Assembly (NCBI GenBank): GCA_019054805.1
Contig: JAHQIY010000053.1
Location: 1 to 64,000, forward strand
Direction: 5' to 3'
DNA from: Brachionus manjavacas
Lineage: Eukaryota; Rotifera; Eurotatoria; Ploima; Brachionidae
DNA length: 64,000 bases
Shown: piece after piece, positions 1-9,800 of the stretch
How positions within the stretch are numbered: the first letter of the stretch is position 1
Layout of the letters: the number at the start of each line of letters is the position of its first letter
Notes under the pieces: model-generated
The model's input: the letters and a program-made list of their open reading frames with translations, nothing else
Database searches by the model: none
What the model was told of the DNA's origin: nothing
Translations under genes and position numbers: made by a program

Positions 1-950
1 GAACGAAATTGAAAAATAATTTTTTTCTTAGATTCCAAAATTGGTGGCTTTGTGAATTTTCATGCGAATATTTCAAAATTTTAAATTTAAGATTTGAATT
101 TTTTATTTTTCTGTAAATTTTAAAAAGGTATAAAAAATGTTTAATTTGAAGATAATTGAAATTTTCAAATAAATTGATTAATTTTTTAGCATATTCATGA
201 AAATGATTATTTTAATTTTGATTTATCATTTATTTGCATCTGCTAACTTATTATGGCTATTTTTTAAATTTAATTTCAAAATTTCAAAAAAATTCCAGGG
301 ATTGTGAAGATAAAAGAGATCATTTAGTTCTGTAAAATGCTTAAATTTAAGAAAATTTGCTTAATGCAGAAAATTAATATTTTTTTACAATTTTTATTAA
401 CAATCCTATTAGTAGGAAAATCACAGAAAAATAGTTTTTTTAACTTTGAAACAAAGATTATTTTATTAAGAGGAAATAAAACCTAAAAGTGAATTAAAAG
501 CAAAACAAATCGTTTCAGCAATTTAATCTATTGACTCAGAGCACTTAAAAGTAACAATTCTCAAAACAAGTCCAAGTCCGGACTTAGTTAAATCGGCCTT
601 TAATGGACATAGGCACTAGCCTGTTGATTAATTTTGAAACTTGTGATTTTTAATTTCTATCTTATCATTTTCTCCTAATTTTCAGGACCGATCAACACTT
701 CAAAATTTAAAACTTATTATATCTTGTTTCAATTTATCCAAAGAAGGGAAGTGTTCATTTTTCACAGCCTGAAAGTTACCCTCAAATTATTCAATTAATA
801 ATAATAATAATCTTATAATGAATATGTGAAATTTTTTCTTTAATACATATCTTGCTATAATTTTTAAAATTAACTCTATTTGCAAGGAAGCGCTAAGAAC
901 ATAAAGGCTTAAATAAAACTATCACCGCTAATAATTAATGAAATTTTGAG
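1..950. other. AT-rich spacer of unit 1
   Basis: No convincing gene. Very AT-rich sequence with a slightly GC-richer patch at about 565-625 that contains CAAGTCCGGA, a 10-mer also present in the satellite motif. A splice-acceptor-like site lies at 684-685 (listed separately). The same spacer occurs at 31422-32369 and 54730-55677 with few differences. Confidence 0.7.
686..772 (+). other. Possible orphan terminal exon (28 codons)
   Basis: A pyrimidine-rich tract ending in TTTTCAG (acceptor AG at 684-685) is followed by 28 open codons beginning DRSTLQNLKL and ending FFTA before TGA at 770-772. Matching sequence starts at 32105 in unit 2 and in unit 3, where a TTC codon is TTA. No homology is recognised. 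It could be the last exon of a lost + strand gene or chance in AT-rich DNA. Confidence 0.15.
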
Positions 951-1250
951 AACTATGATTTCTTGGAAAAAAATTCTTTGTTAATTCAGGAACAATCTGG
1001 TTTTAGGAAACATCGAAGAACCGCATATAATTTAGTTTTCCTTATCCAAAAAGTTGTCGAATCTTTTAATAGAAAGAAGAAAGTATGTTGCTTATTTTTT
1101 GACATTTCTAAAGCTTTCGACAAAGTTTGGCATGAAGGTATAATTTACAAGCTGATAAAGATAAATATACCTGCCATCTTAATTTATTAAGATTAAATCA
1201 TTTCTTAACTGTAGAACATTTAAAGTAAAAATAAATGATTACATTAGTGA
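951..1250 (+). pseudogene. LINE B, 5'-truncated reverse transcriptase fragment (left part)
   Basis: An open frame at 963-1190 encodes reverse transcriptase fingers/palm sequence: LLIQEQSGFRKHRRT, then FFDISKAFDKVWHEG, the motif A region with its catalytic aspartate. A one-base break near 1187 follows, and the frame resumes with sequence like RTFKVKINDYIS. It stops at the LINE A insertion point (TAGTGA, 1245-1250) and continues at 3940 with SDEFKISAGVPQGS. So this is the left half of a LINE B copy split by LINE A. LINE B is 5'-truncated here, since nothing upstream of the RT is seen. Confidence 0.8.
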
Positions 1251-1359
1251 GATATAAAATTTGAAAATTTGTCGTTTGGCTTAGCAAATTTGAAAAACGA
1301 AAATTTAATTAATAGCGTCATCACGTGATTTAAAAACCGTTGAAAGTTGTGTGTTGGCA

Positions 1360-2160
1360 ATGTCGCTCAACAAAACAAACCAAAACCGACGGTGGATATT
1401 TAAAAATTCGGTCAAGCTAAACTTGAAGAGGTTAGACAAACCGATTAGCCATAAAGTCTTATTTAGTGCACTTGATGTCGTCCTCAACCAAGTGGAAAAT
1501 GATGCGATCACAAGTATCTACAATTTCTCTTCAAACAAAGCTTGGATAATAGAGTTTAATGCTGCTTTTAATGTTGCCAAAATTTTCGATCGTGACATCA
1601 ATATCAATGGAAACATATTCAGACTTGAAGATGCAAATAAAGTCCCGGATCTCAGAAGGTATTGTACTTTTCGATTTCACTTCTTGCCCTCTGATTTCGT
1701 GAATCATAGACTTGAAACCTTCTTTAATGCTGTTCGAATTGATGGACTAAATATTGAACACTTAACCGAAGAAAAATATAAAGATAGACCCGAGAGGAAA
1801 AATGGTGTCAGGAGGGTGAGAATATCATTTCCAAAAGAAGTTGAGAATATTATTGGAAGCTTGTCAGGCCCCACAATAATGTATGGTTTAAAGTGTCTTG
1901 TGTCAATTGTTGGACAAAAGCAGAAATGCTATTTTTGTGATGATGAAGGACACAACATTGCTAAATGCCCTGTCAAAGAAACACTATGCGAAAATTGTCA
2001 TCAGAAAGGACATTTGACAAAAAAATGCTCCATTGCCGAAAAGCTTAAGTCGCTTGAAAGGAAAAAGATTGACTACAATGATCTTTACATTGACCAAGAA
2101 GAAACGCAATCATTATTTGAAGCTGACCAAAAAGATAATGATGAAAATGTGATGCCAAAA
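1360..2160 (+). pseudogene. LINE A ORF1 (nucleic-acid-binding, CCHC), truncated, copy 1
   Basis: First ATG at 1360 (MSLNKTNQNR). The reading frame gives a basic N-terminal region, a central RNA-binding-like region, and two zinc knuckles, CYFCDDEGHNIAKC and CENCHQKGHLTKKC (C-x2-C-x4-H-x4-C). ORF1 proteins of this type coat the element RNA and take it into the target-priming complex. The frame runs through NVMPK and then crosses the internal deletion into RT sequence (MLKKLPRNSL), so the last ~130 residues seen in unit 3 are missing. The chimeric frame stops at 2271. Confidence 0.8.
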
Positions 2161-3465
2161 ATGTTAAAAAAATTACCTAGAAATTCATTAATAGAAATTA
2201 TAGAACTTTTAATTTATCTCTTCGAGAAGGTAGAGTCACTAAAGCATGGAAAACATCGAACATTACTATGATTAAAAAAAAAGCCTCTTCTTTACAAGAT
2301 CCTTTAAATTATAGACCAATAAGTATAACGAGTTGTTTAGGAAAGCTCCTGGAACGCATAGTATTTTCAAGATTATACAATTATTTGGAACAAAATTCAC
2401 TCCTTATCCAGGAGCAATCTGGATTTAGGAAACACCGGCGAACATCAGATAATCTTTTTTTAATCCAAAACATTGTGGAATCATTTAATAGAAAAAAAGA
2501 GTTTGTGGCCTTTTTTTGATATTTCTAAAGCCTTTGATAGGGTTTGGCATGAAGGTCTACTTTTTTAATTGATTAAAATGAATCCACCTCATTACTTGAC
2601 TAACTGGATTAAATCCTTTTTAGACACTAGGACATTTAAGGTAAATGTGAATGACCATCTGAGCGACGAATATCAAATAACTGCAGGTGTTCCTCAAGGC
2701 TCAGTAATTAGTCCTCTTTTATTTAGTATATATATTAATGACATCCCAAAAATAAACAAAACAAATAATGAATACTCTCTGCTTTTCGCAGATGATCTAG
2801 TTACATTCTTCATTTATAACAAGAAAGGGAACCTTGAAAATAAGATAAATAAATACACTAACGAACTAGAACAATGGCTTATTAAATGGAAAATGAAGAT
2901 ATCAGTTGAAAAGTCGTGTTCAGTAGTCTTTTCTAGGTACAAAAAAGAGGGTAATAATCTTAACTTAAAAATCTATGGAAACAGAATAGTGAGCCAAAAA
3001 GAAATCAAGTTTATTGGTATTAAATTTGATTCTAAGTTAAACTTTAATATACTAGTAGACGAAATTAAAGAACGCTGCAACAAAAGGCTAAATATTATTA
3101 AGATATAGTCAAACAAAAAATGGGATCTCAATCAAAACACACTAGGAAATTTATATAAATCTTTAGTCGGATCGATTTTAGACTATTCTTTTCCTTGCTT
3201 AAATTCATTTTCAGAAAATAATATCAAAAAACTACAAGCAATTCAGAATACAGCAGTAAGATCTATCCTTAAGTTAAAATATGATATTCCCTCCAACATC
3301 GTGCAACATGAAGCTTTTAATAAACTAAAATTACTAACAGTCTCGAATCGTCTTTTTGAGTTGAGTGAGAAATATGTTGGGACAGGACTGAGTCATTCTA
3401 TTCCATTGGTTGTTAGACTGGTGAAAGAATACAAAGAAGGTTTCGAATCAAGATATATTGAATAA
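2161..3465 (+). pseudogene. LINE A ORF2 reverse transcriptase remnant, copy 1
   Basis: Reverse transcriptase from the fingers (MIKKKASSLQDPLNYRPIS) through GVPQGSVISPLLFS and the catalytic LLFADDLVT box to a C-terminal region (NRLFELSEKYVGTGLSHSI). The frame is broken several times: indels at about 2210, 2455 and 2505, an in-frame TAA at 2566-2568 shared by all three units, an in-frame TAG at 3106-3108, and a TAA near 3463 private to this unit. The endonuclease domain is deleted. It cannot encode an active enzyme. Confidence 0.82.
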
Positions 3466-3474
3466 CCAACTCCA

Positions 3475-3939
3475 TTGTGTAATAGCTACCTTACTTTTTC
3501 CTCTTTTTTCCTGAAGCCTTTACTATTTAAACATGTGTCACATGAAACAATCTTTTCCAATTTATGTCTTTTCAACTTTAATTTTTTTTAGCTTATTTAC
3601 TTTATTTTGATTCTTTTTTTATCTAATTTTATTAACTTTAATTTTATTTTTATTTTATTTTTTTATTTTATTTTTTTATTTTATTTTTAATTTATTCTGA
3701 AGGAGCTTTAGCTCGGTACAGAAAACAAATAAATAAATAAATAAATAAATAATGATACATGTAACAATCTTTTCCAATTTATGTCTTTTCAACTTTCATT
3801 TTTTAGCTTATTTACTCTATTTTGATTCTTTTTTTTTTATCTAATTTTATTAACTTTAATTTTTTATTTTATTTTTAACTTATTCTGAAGGAGCTCTAGC
3901 TCGGTACAGAAAACAAATAAATAAAAAATAAATAAATAA
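3475..3939 (+). repeat. LINE A duplicated 3' UTR and tail, copy 1
   Basis: The 3' UTR appears twice in direct order. Each copy has ACAATCTTTTCCAATTTATG, a T-rich tract, the GAAGGAGCTxTAGCTCGGTACAG stem-loop and an AAAT tail. The first tail is at about 3715-3753 and the second at about 3890-3939. The second copy starts within the UTR (ATGATACATGTAACAATC). This looks like a head-to-tail dimer of element ends made at integration, or a short truncated copy lying next to the full one. It is conserved in units 2 and 3. Confidence 0.7.
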
Positions 3940-4829
3940 TAGTGATGAATTCAAAATATCTGCTGGCGTTCCTCAAGGATCAGTTATTAGTCCTTTATTA
4001 TTTAGCATATTTATCAATGATATTCCTAAAAGAAATAAATCTAATAAAGAATATTCACTTCTCTTTGCAGATGATCTTGTCACTTTTTTGTCACAAAAAT
4101 GGAAATATAGAAAGTAAGATGAATAAGTACTTGTTTGAATTAGAACAGTGGCTTTTCAAGTGGAAAATGAAGATTTCGGTTGAAAAATTTTGCTTTAACA
4201 CTTAACTTTAACACTTTTAGAAACCTTTATAAATCTTTGATTGGATCTATTTTGGATAATTCTTTTCCTTATCTGAACTCTCTTTCAGAAACTAATATCA
4301 AAAGGTTAGAAGTAATCCAAAATTCAGCAGTACGTTCTATACTAAAACTAAGATATGATACTCCCTCCAACATATTACATAATGAGGCATAATAAATAAA
4401 CTTAAACTACTAACAGTCTTAAATCGACTTTTTGAGTTGAGTGAGAGATATGTTAGAGCAGGACTGAGCCATTCTGTTCCATTAAATGTTAGACTGGCGG
4501 AAGAATATATAACAAAGGTTTCGAATCAAGATATATCGAGTTCCCAACTCCATTGTGTAATTGCCACCTTACTATTTCTTCCTTTTTTCCTGAATCATCA
4601 AATATTTAAAAATATGTATTCTGTTACTCTCTATCAAATTTTTCTAATTTTAATTTTAGTATTTATCTTCTTTTTTAACTTATATCATTTAAACTTTATT
4701 TCTTCTTATTTTTTATTTTTTGTTATATTTTACTTAACTTTATTTTAATTTTTTAATTTTCTTTTTTTTTTTTAATCAGAAGGAGCTTTAGCTCGGTACA
4801 GATATACAAATAAATAAAATAAATAATAA
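3940..4829 (+). pseudogene. LINE B, right part: RT core, C-terminus, 3' end (unit 1)
   Basis: This continues the LINE B reading interrupted at 1250: SDEFKISAGVPQGS, then a YADD-type box in a broken frame (YSLLFADDLVTFL), a Trp/Lys-rich palm segment (ELEQWLFKWKMKISVEK), a deletion, and C-terminal sequence with RYVRAGLSHSVPLNVRL. It ends with the AGAAGGAGCTTTAGCTCGG stem-loop (about 4779-4797) and an AAATAAAATAAATAAT tail. Several frameshifts and a missing segment between thumb and C-terminus make it a dead copy. Confidence 0.8.
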
Positions 4830-6190
4830 CTTTGAAGATGTTTTTGTTGAGAGCTCAAGAGATCCTGAAAAAAGTCTCCCTTATCAATTTTTGTCCATGA
4901 ATTTCCACGCGAATGACCTTCAACAGCCAAATCTTTCAATTTTCTAGAAGTTTTCCTTTCTTAATAAAACCATATCTAACTGTATGTTTTTAAATATTGT
5001 GAACCCAACTTTATAATACTATATACCTGTTTCACTTTCTTTAATATACGAAAAAAAGCTACAGGAAGATAATTACTCAAAGTCTATTTAAATAATAAAT
5101 AAACAATTAAAAAAAAACTCTTGAAAGTTCCTCAAAAAATTGAAATACTGAAATCTATTTAAAAAATGTCTGAGAAAACGATCCCTTTATTTTTGACCTA
5201 AGTTAAAAAAATCATCCAAAAGCTAAGCGTTAACCAAGCAATCAAAGACTTCGCTTGCCCAATACGTTGTAAGGCCTTAAAACGACCAGCCTATGGTACG
5301 AACTTCATGTAAAATTGCCAATAAAGACGTGTATTACATTAGTTGTAAAACAATAACTTCTAAAAGACGATTTCCACTTAAACAAATTTTAAATTTTTTG
5401 TCTTTAAAAAGCTTTATTTAAGTTCACTCAAAGGGATATTTTAAAAAGCAAAATATAATTTTCTCTATTATTAAAATAAATATTACATTTTATATTTTGA
5501 TCTTTTGATCCTGATCTCCAACTTCGATTTGCCAAAAGAAAATTAAAATTCAGCATTCACATCGGCAATTTACTTTTTTTAATTTATTATTAGAAAATTT
5601 AAATATTCTTAAATTAGTCTAAATAAAAATTGTGTTTTTTTTTGGAAAAAATGTCAATAAGCTTAATTTAGTGATCATCAATTTTTTAACGTTTAATTTT
5701 AATAATTAGTGGATACAAAATTTGACATATTCGAACTAAATTTCTCAATAAAAAATAATCCTAATTAAATTTTCAAAACTTTTTTATTTTTTACTTTTTT
5801 CAGGTATCCATTCATATAAAGAAAAAATCATTACTGAGCATGTTAATAGACATGCCTTATCTCTTTATTATAAATAGATATTAAAGTTTCTAAATGAACA
5901 AAAAAGTATACAAGAAATACAGGAAAAACTTGATATAGATAGAACTAAGTCAAAAATTAAGAGATCGAGAAAGAAAAAAAATGGAATAAATGACTTGATC
6001 AAAACATGCTTCTCAATGTGTTTTCAACTCTTCTGAAAAAAAAGGAATAAAATTCAAGAGGGCATTTAGTAAATTCTAAAGGAAATAAATAATCATAATC
6101 GTAAACATAAACTCTTTCTGAATAACAAAAATAAAATTTTTTTTGTAAAATTAAGTAGAAATTATTTTCTTTCTAATTTTTTATTTTATC
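4830..6190. other. Low-copy flank between LINE B and the satellite (unit 1)
   Basis: No complete gene. There are two GC-richer islands, at about 4845-4960 and 5210-5345. The first is open on the - strand, with a TTTTTTCAG acceptor-like site inside it, but has no recognised homology. A strong + strand acceptor, TTTTTTCAG, ends near 5803 and precedes an exon-like stretch (separate entry). The same region is at 38088-39450 in unit 2. Confidence 0.6.
5804..6037 (+). pseudogene. Possible orphan terminal exon, disrupted
   Basis: After a polypyrimidine tract and CAG near 5803, the frame reads IHSYKEKIITEHVNRHALSLYYK, then an in-frame TAG (5875-5877), then ILKFLNEQKSIQEIQEKLDI and a K/R-rich basic run ending at TGA near 6037. 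In unit 2 the same place has TAA, so the break is present in both. The codon flow after the stop looks coding (charged, low in stops). I do not recognise the family. It could be a last exon of a + strand gene ending at the TAG, or a pseudo-exon. Confidence 0.25.
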
Positions 6191-6483
6191 TTTTCATACA
6201 CGCACACTTGGTGTCAGTACAAAATGTTCAGGCTAGGAAACAGAAAAATATTTGTCAGAGTCGAAATGTCATTTTAACAAAAGAAAATATTTTTTAAAAA
6301 TTTTATTTAGATTAAACATTTTATTATTTATTATTCCATTTTTTATTTTTGTTTTTCTCGGAAGAGAACTTTCATTCTAATTCAGATTTTCTTCTTTTGA
6401 TTGTTTTATTTTTTCAGAAATAGTCAAATAAAGAAAATCAAATTTTCGAAAAATCAAAACCTAAACTGCTAACTCTACCTAAG

Positions 6484-6834
6484 GCCGGTCTCAAGTCCGG
6501 ATGAGAAAATGAGGAGGGGCGGTGAAGATGCAGATGCCTAGCGGCCGGGGCAAGGAGGCTTACAAGCAAGAGCTGATGACGTGTCTGGCAGACCCTTAGT
6601 ACTTAGTGAAAAAAGTAAAGTATCTTTTTTTGGATATGCTTGTATCCATCTATAGATACGCTTGGTTTGTGGTTCCAAGCTAGTCTAAATAGTTGCCGAG
6701 TTCGCAGCCTTTAAGTGCTCGGATGAGTGGCGCTGTTTATGATGAACGTCCCATAGTAACTTTGTCGGCAGATTGTTGAGTCGTAACCATACCATTGCCG
6801 GTCCCAAGTCCGGATGAAAAAATGGGAGGGAGGC
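6484..6834. repeat. Satellite module B (example, first monomer)
   Basis: GC-richer half of the monomer, bounded by two copies of the CCGGTCCCAAGTCCGG motif. It contains small perfect stems: GTATC...GATAC at 6620-6659 enclosing GGATA/TATCC, CTTGG...CCAAG at 6661-6679, and CCGAG...CTCGG at 6696-6722. The composition contrast with module A (poly-T/A rich) suggests the two modules had different origins. A structured RNA is possible but unproven; I found no match to a known ribozyme or tRNA. Confidence 0.6.
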
Positions 6835-9800
6835 TTTTCATACACGCACACTTGGTGTCAGTACAAAATGTTCAGGCTAGGAAACAGAAAAATATTTGTC
6901 AGAGTCGAAATGTCATTTTAACAAAAGAAAATATTTTTTAAAAATTTTATTTAGATTAAACATTTTATTATTTATTATTCCATTTTTTATTTTTGTTTTT
7001 CTCGGAAGAGAACTTTCATTCTAATTCAGATTTTCTTCTTTTGATTGTTTTATTTTTTCAGAAATAGTCAAATAAAGAAAATCAAATTTTCGAAAAATCA
7101 AAACCTAAACTGCTAACTCTACCTAAGGCCGGTCCCAAGTCCGGATGAGAAAATGAGGAGGGGCGGTGAAGATGCAGATGCCTAGCGGCCGGGGCAAGGA
7201 GGCTTACAAGCAAGAGCTGATGACGTGTCTGGCAGACCCTTAGTACTTAGTGAAAAAAGTTAAGTATCTTTTTTTGGATATGCTTGTATCCATCTATAGA
7301 TACGCTTGGTTTGTGGTTCCAAGCTAGTCTAAATAGTTGCCGAGTTCGCAGCCTTTAAGTGCTCGGATGAGTGGCGCTGTTTATGATGAACGTCCCATAG
7401 TAACTTTGTCGGCAGATTGTTGAGTCGTAACCATACCATTGCCGGTCCCAAGTCCGGATGAAAAAATGGGAGGAGGCTTTTCATACACGCACACTTGGTG
7501 TCAGTACAAAATGTTCAGGCTAGGAAACAGAAAAATATTTGTCAGAGTCGAAATGTCATTTTAACAAAAGAAAATATTTTTTAAAAATTTTATTTAGATT
7601 AAACATTTTATTATTTATTATTCCATTTTTTATTTTTGTTTTTCTCGGAAGAGAACTTTCATTCTAATTCAGATTTTTCTTCTTTTGATTGTTTTATTTT
7701 TTCAGAAATAGTCAAATAAAGAAAATCAAATTTTCGAAAAATCAAAACCTAAACTGCTAACTCTACCTAAGGCCGGTCCCAAGTCCGGATGAGAAAATGA
7801 GGAGGGGCGGTGAAGATGCAGATGCCTAGCGGCCGGGGCAAGGAGGCTTACAAGCAAGAGCTGATGACGTGTCTGGCAGACCCTTAGTACTTAGTGAAAA
7901 AAGTTAAGTATCTTTTTTTGGATATGCTTGTATCCATCTATAGATACGCTTGGTTTGTGGTTCCAAGCTAGTCTAAATAGTTGCCGAGTTCGCAGCCTTT
8001 AAGTGCTCGGATGAGTGGCGCTGTTTATGATGAACGTCCCATAGTAACTTTGTCGGCAGATTGTTGAGTCGTAACCATACCATTGCCGGTCCCAAGTCCG
8101 GATGAAAAAATGGGAGGGAGGCTTTTCATACACGCACACTTGGTGTCAGTACAAAATGTTCAGGCTAGGAAACAGAAAAATATTTGTCAGAGTCGAAATG
8201 TCATTTTAACAAAAGAAAATTTTAAAAATTTTATTTAGATTAAACATTTTATTATTTATTATTCCATTTTTTATTTTTGTTTTTCTCGGAAGAGAACTTT
8301 CATTCTAATTCAGATTTTCTTCTTTTGATTGTTTTATTTTTTCAGAAATAGTCAAATAAAGAAAATCAAATTTTCGAAAAATCAAAACCTAAACTGCTAA
8401 CTCTACCTAAGGCCGGTCCCAAGTCCGGATGAGAAAATGAGGAGGGGCGGTGAAGATGCAGATGCCTAGCGGCCGGGGCAAGGAGGCTTACAAGCAAGAG
8501 CTGATGACGTGTCTGGCAGACCCTTAGTACTTAGTGAAAAAAGTTAAGTATCTTTTTTGGATATGCTTGTATCCATCTATAGATACGCTTGGTTTGTGGT
8601 TCCAAGCTAGTCTAAATAGTTGCCGAGTTCGCAGCCTTTAAGTGCTCGGATGAGTGGCGCTGTTTATGATGAACGTCCCATAGTAACTTTGTCGGCAGAT
8701 TGTTGAGTCGTAACCATACCATTGCCGGTCCCAAGTCCGGATGAAAAAATGGGAGGGAGGCTTTTCATACACGCACACTTGGTGTCAGTACAAAATGTTC
8801 AGGCTAGGAAACAGAAAAATATTTGTCAGAGTCGAAATGTCATTTTAACAAAAGAAAATATTTTTTAAAAATTTTATTTAGATTAAACATTTTATTATTT
8901 ATTATTCCATTTTTTATTTTTGTTTTTCTCGGAAGAGAACTTTCATTCTAATTCAGATTTTCTTCTTTTGATTGTTTTATTTTTTCAGAAATAGTCAAAT
9001 AAAGAAAATCAAATTTTCGAAAAATCAAAACCTAAACTGCTAACTCTACCTAAGGCCGGTCCCAAGTCCGGATGAGAAAATGAGGAGGGGCGGTGAAGAT
9101 GCAGATGCCTAGCGGCCGGGGCAAAGAGGCTTACAAGCAAGAGCTGATGACGTGTCTGGCAGACCCTTAGTACTTAGTGAAAAAAGTAAAGTATCTTTTT
9201 TTGGATATGCTTGTATCCATCTATAGATACGCTTGGTTTGTGGTTCCAAGCTAGTCTAAATAGTTGCCGAGTTCGCAGCCTTTAAGTGCTCGGATGAGTG
9301 GCGCTGTTTATGATGAACGTCCCATAGTAACTTTGTCGGCAGATTGTTGAGTCGTAACCATACCATTGCCGGTCCCAAGTCCGGATGAAAAAAATGGGAG
9401 GGAGGCTTTTCATACACGCACACTTGGTGTCAGTACAAAATGTTCAGGCTAGGAAACAGAAAAATATTTGTCAGAGTCGAAATGTCATTTTAACAAAAGA
9501 AAATATTTTTTAAAAATTTTATTTAGATTAAACATTTTATTATTTATTATTCCATTTTTTATTTTTGTTTTTCTCGGAAGAGAACTTTCATTCTAATTCA
9601 GATTTTCTTCTTTTGATTGTTTTATTTTTTCAGAAATAGTCAAATAAAGAAAATCAAATTTTCGAAAAATCAAAACCTAAACTGCTAACTCTACCTAAGG
9701 CCGGTCTCAAGTCCGGATGAGAAAATGAGGAGGGGCGGTGAAGATGCAGATGCCTAGCGGCCGGGGCAAGGAGGCTTACAAGCAAGAGCTGATGACGTGT

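Larger units (their letters stand above)
1251..3939 (+). mobile_element. LINE A copy 1 (non-LTR retrotransposon, internally deleted)
   Basis: Non-LTR retrotransposon inserted into LINE B and flanked by TAGTGA (1245-1250 and 3940-3945). It has a short 5' UTR, an ORF1 with two CCHC zinc knuckles, an ORF2 remnant with reverse transcriptase, a 3' UTR ending in a GAGCTTTAGCTC stem-loop, and an AAAT-type tail. Compared with copy 2, the segment between about 33580 and 35425 is missing. This removes the end of ORF1 and the endonuclease domain of ORF2. Domain order (CCHC ORF1, APE endonuclease, RT, AAAT tail) fits the Jockey/CR1/I group; the clade is not certain. Confidence 0.85.

Noticed and set aside
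1305..1511. - strand 68-codon frames at the LINE A ORF1 start (also 32723 and 56032)
   Set aside because: They are shadows of ORF1.
4840..4965. - strand open stretch (VEGHSRGNSWTKIDKGD) as the missing ADAM10 prodomain exon
   Set aside because: Similarity to the ADAM10 N-terminus is too weak, and a homopolymer change in unit 2 breaks the frame.
6560..6600. Hammerhead ribozyme in module B (CTGATGA present at about 6570)
   Set aside because: The sequence after CTGATGA does not form a stem II closed before a GAAA, and no matching stem III/cleavage triplet is placed correctly on either strand.
6660..6712. tRNA-derived SINE signals (GGTTCCAAGC and AGTTCGCAGCC resemble a B box)
   Set aside because: No A box at a suitable distance, and no cloverleaf could be drawn.
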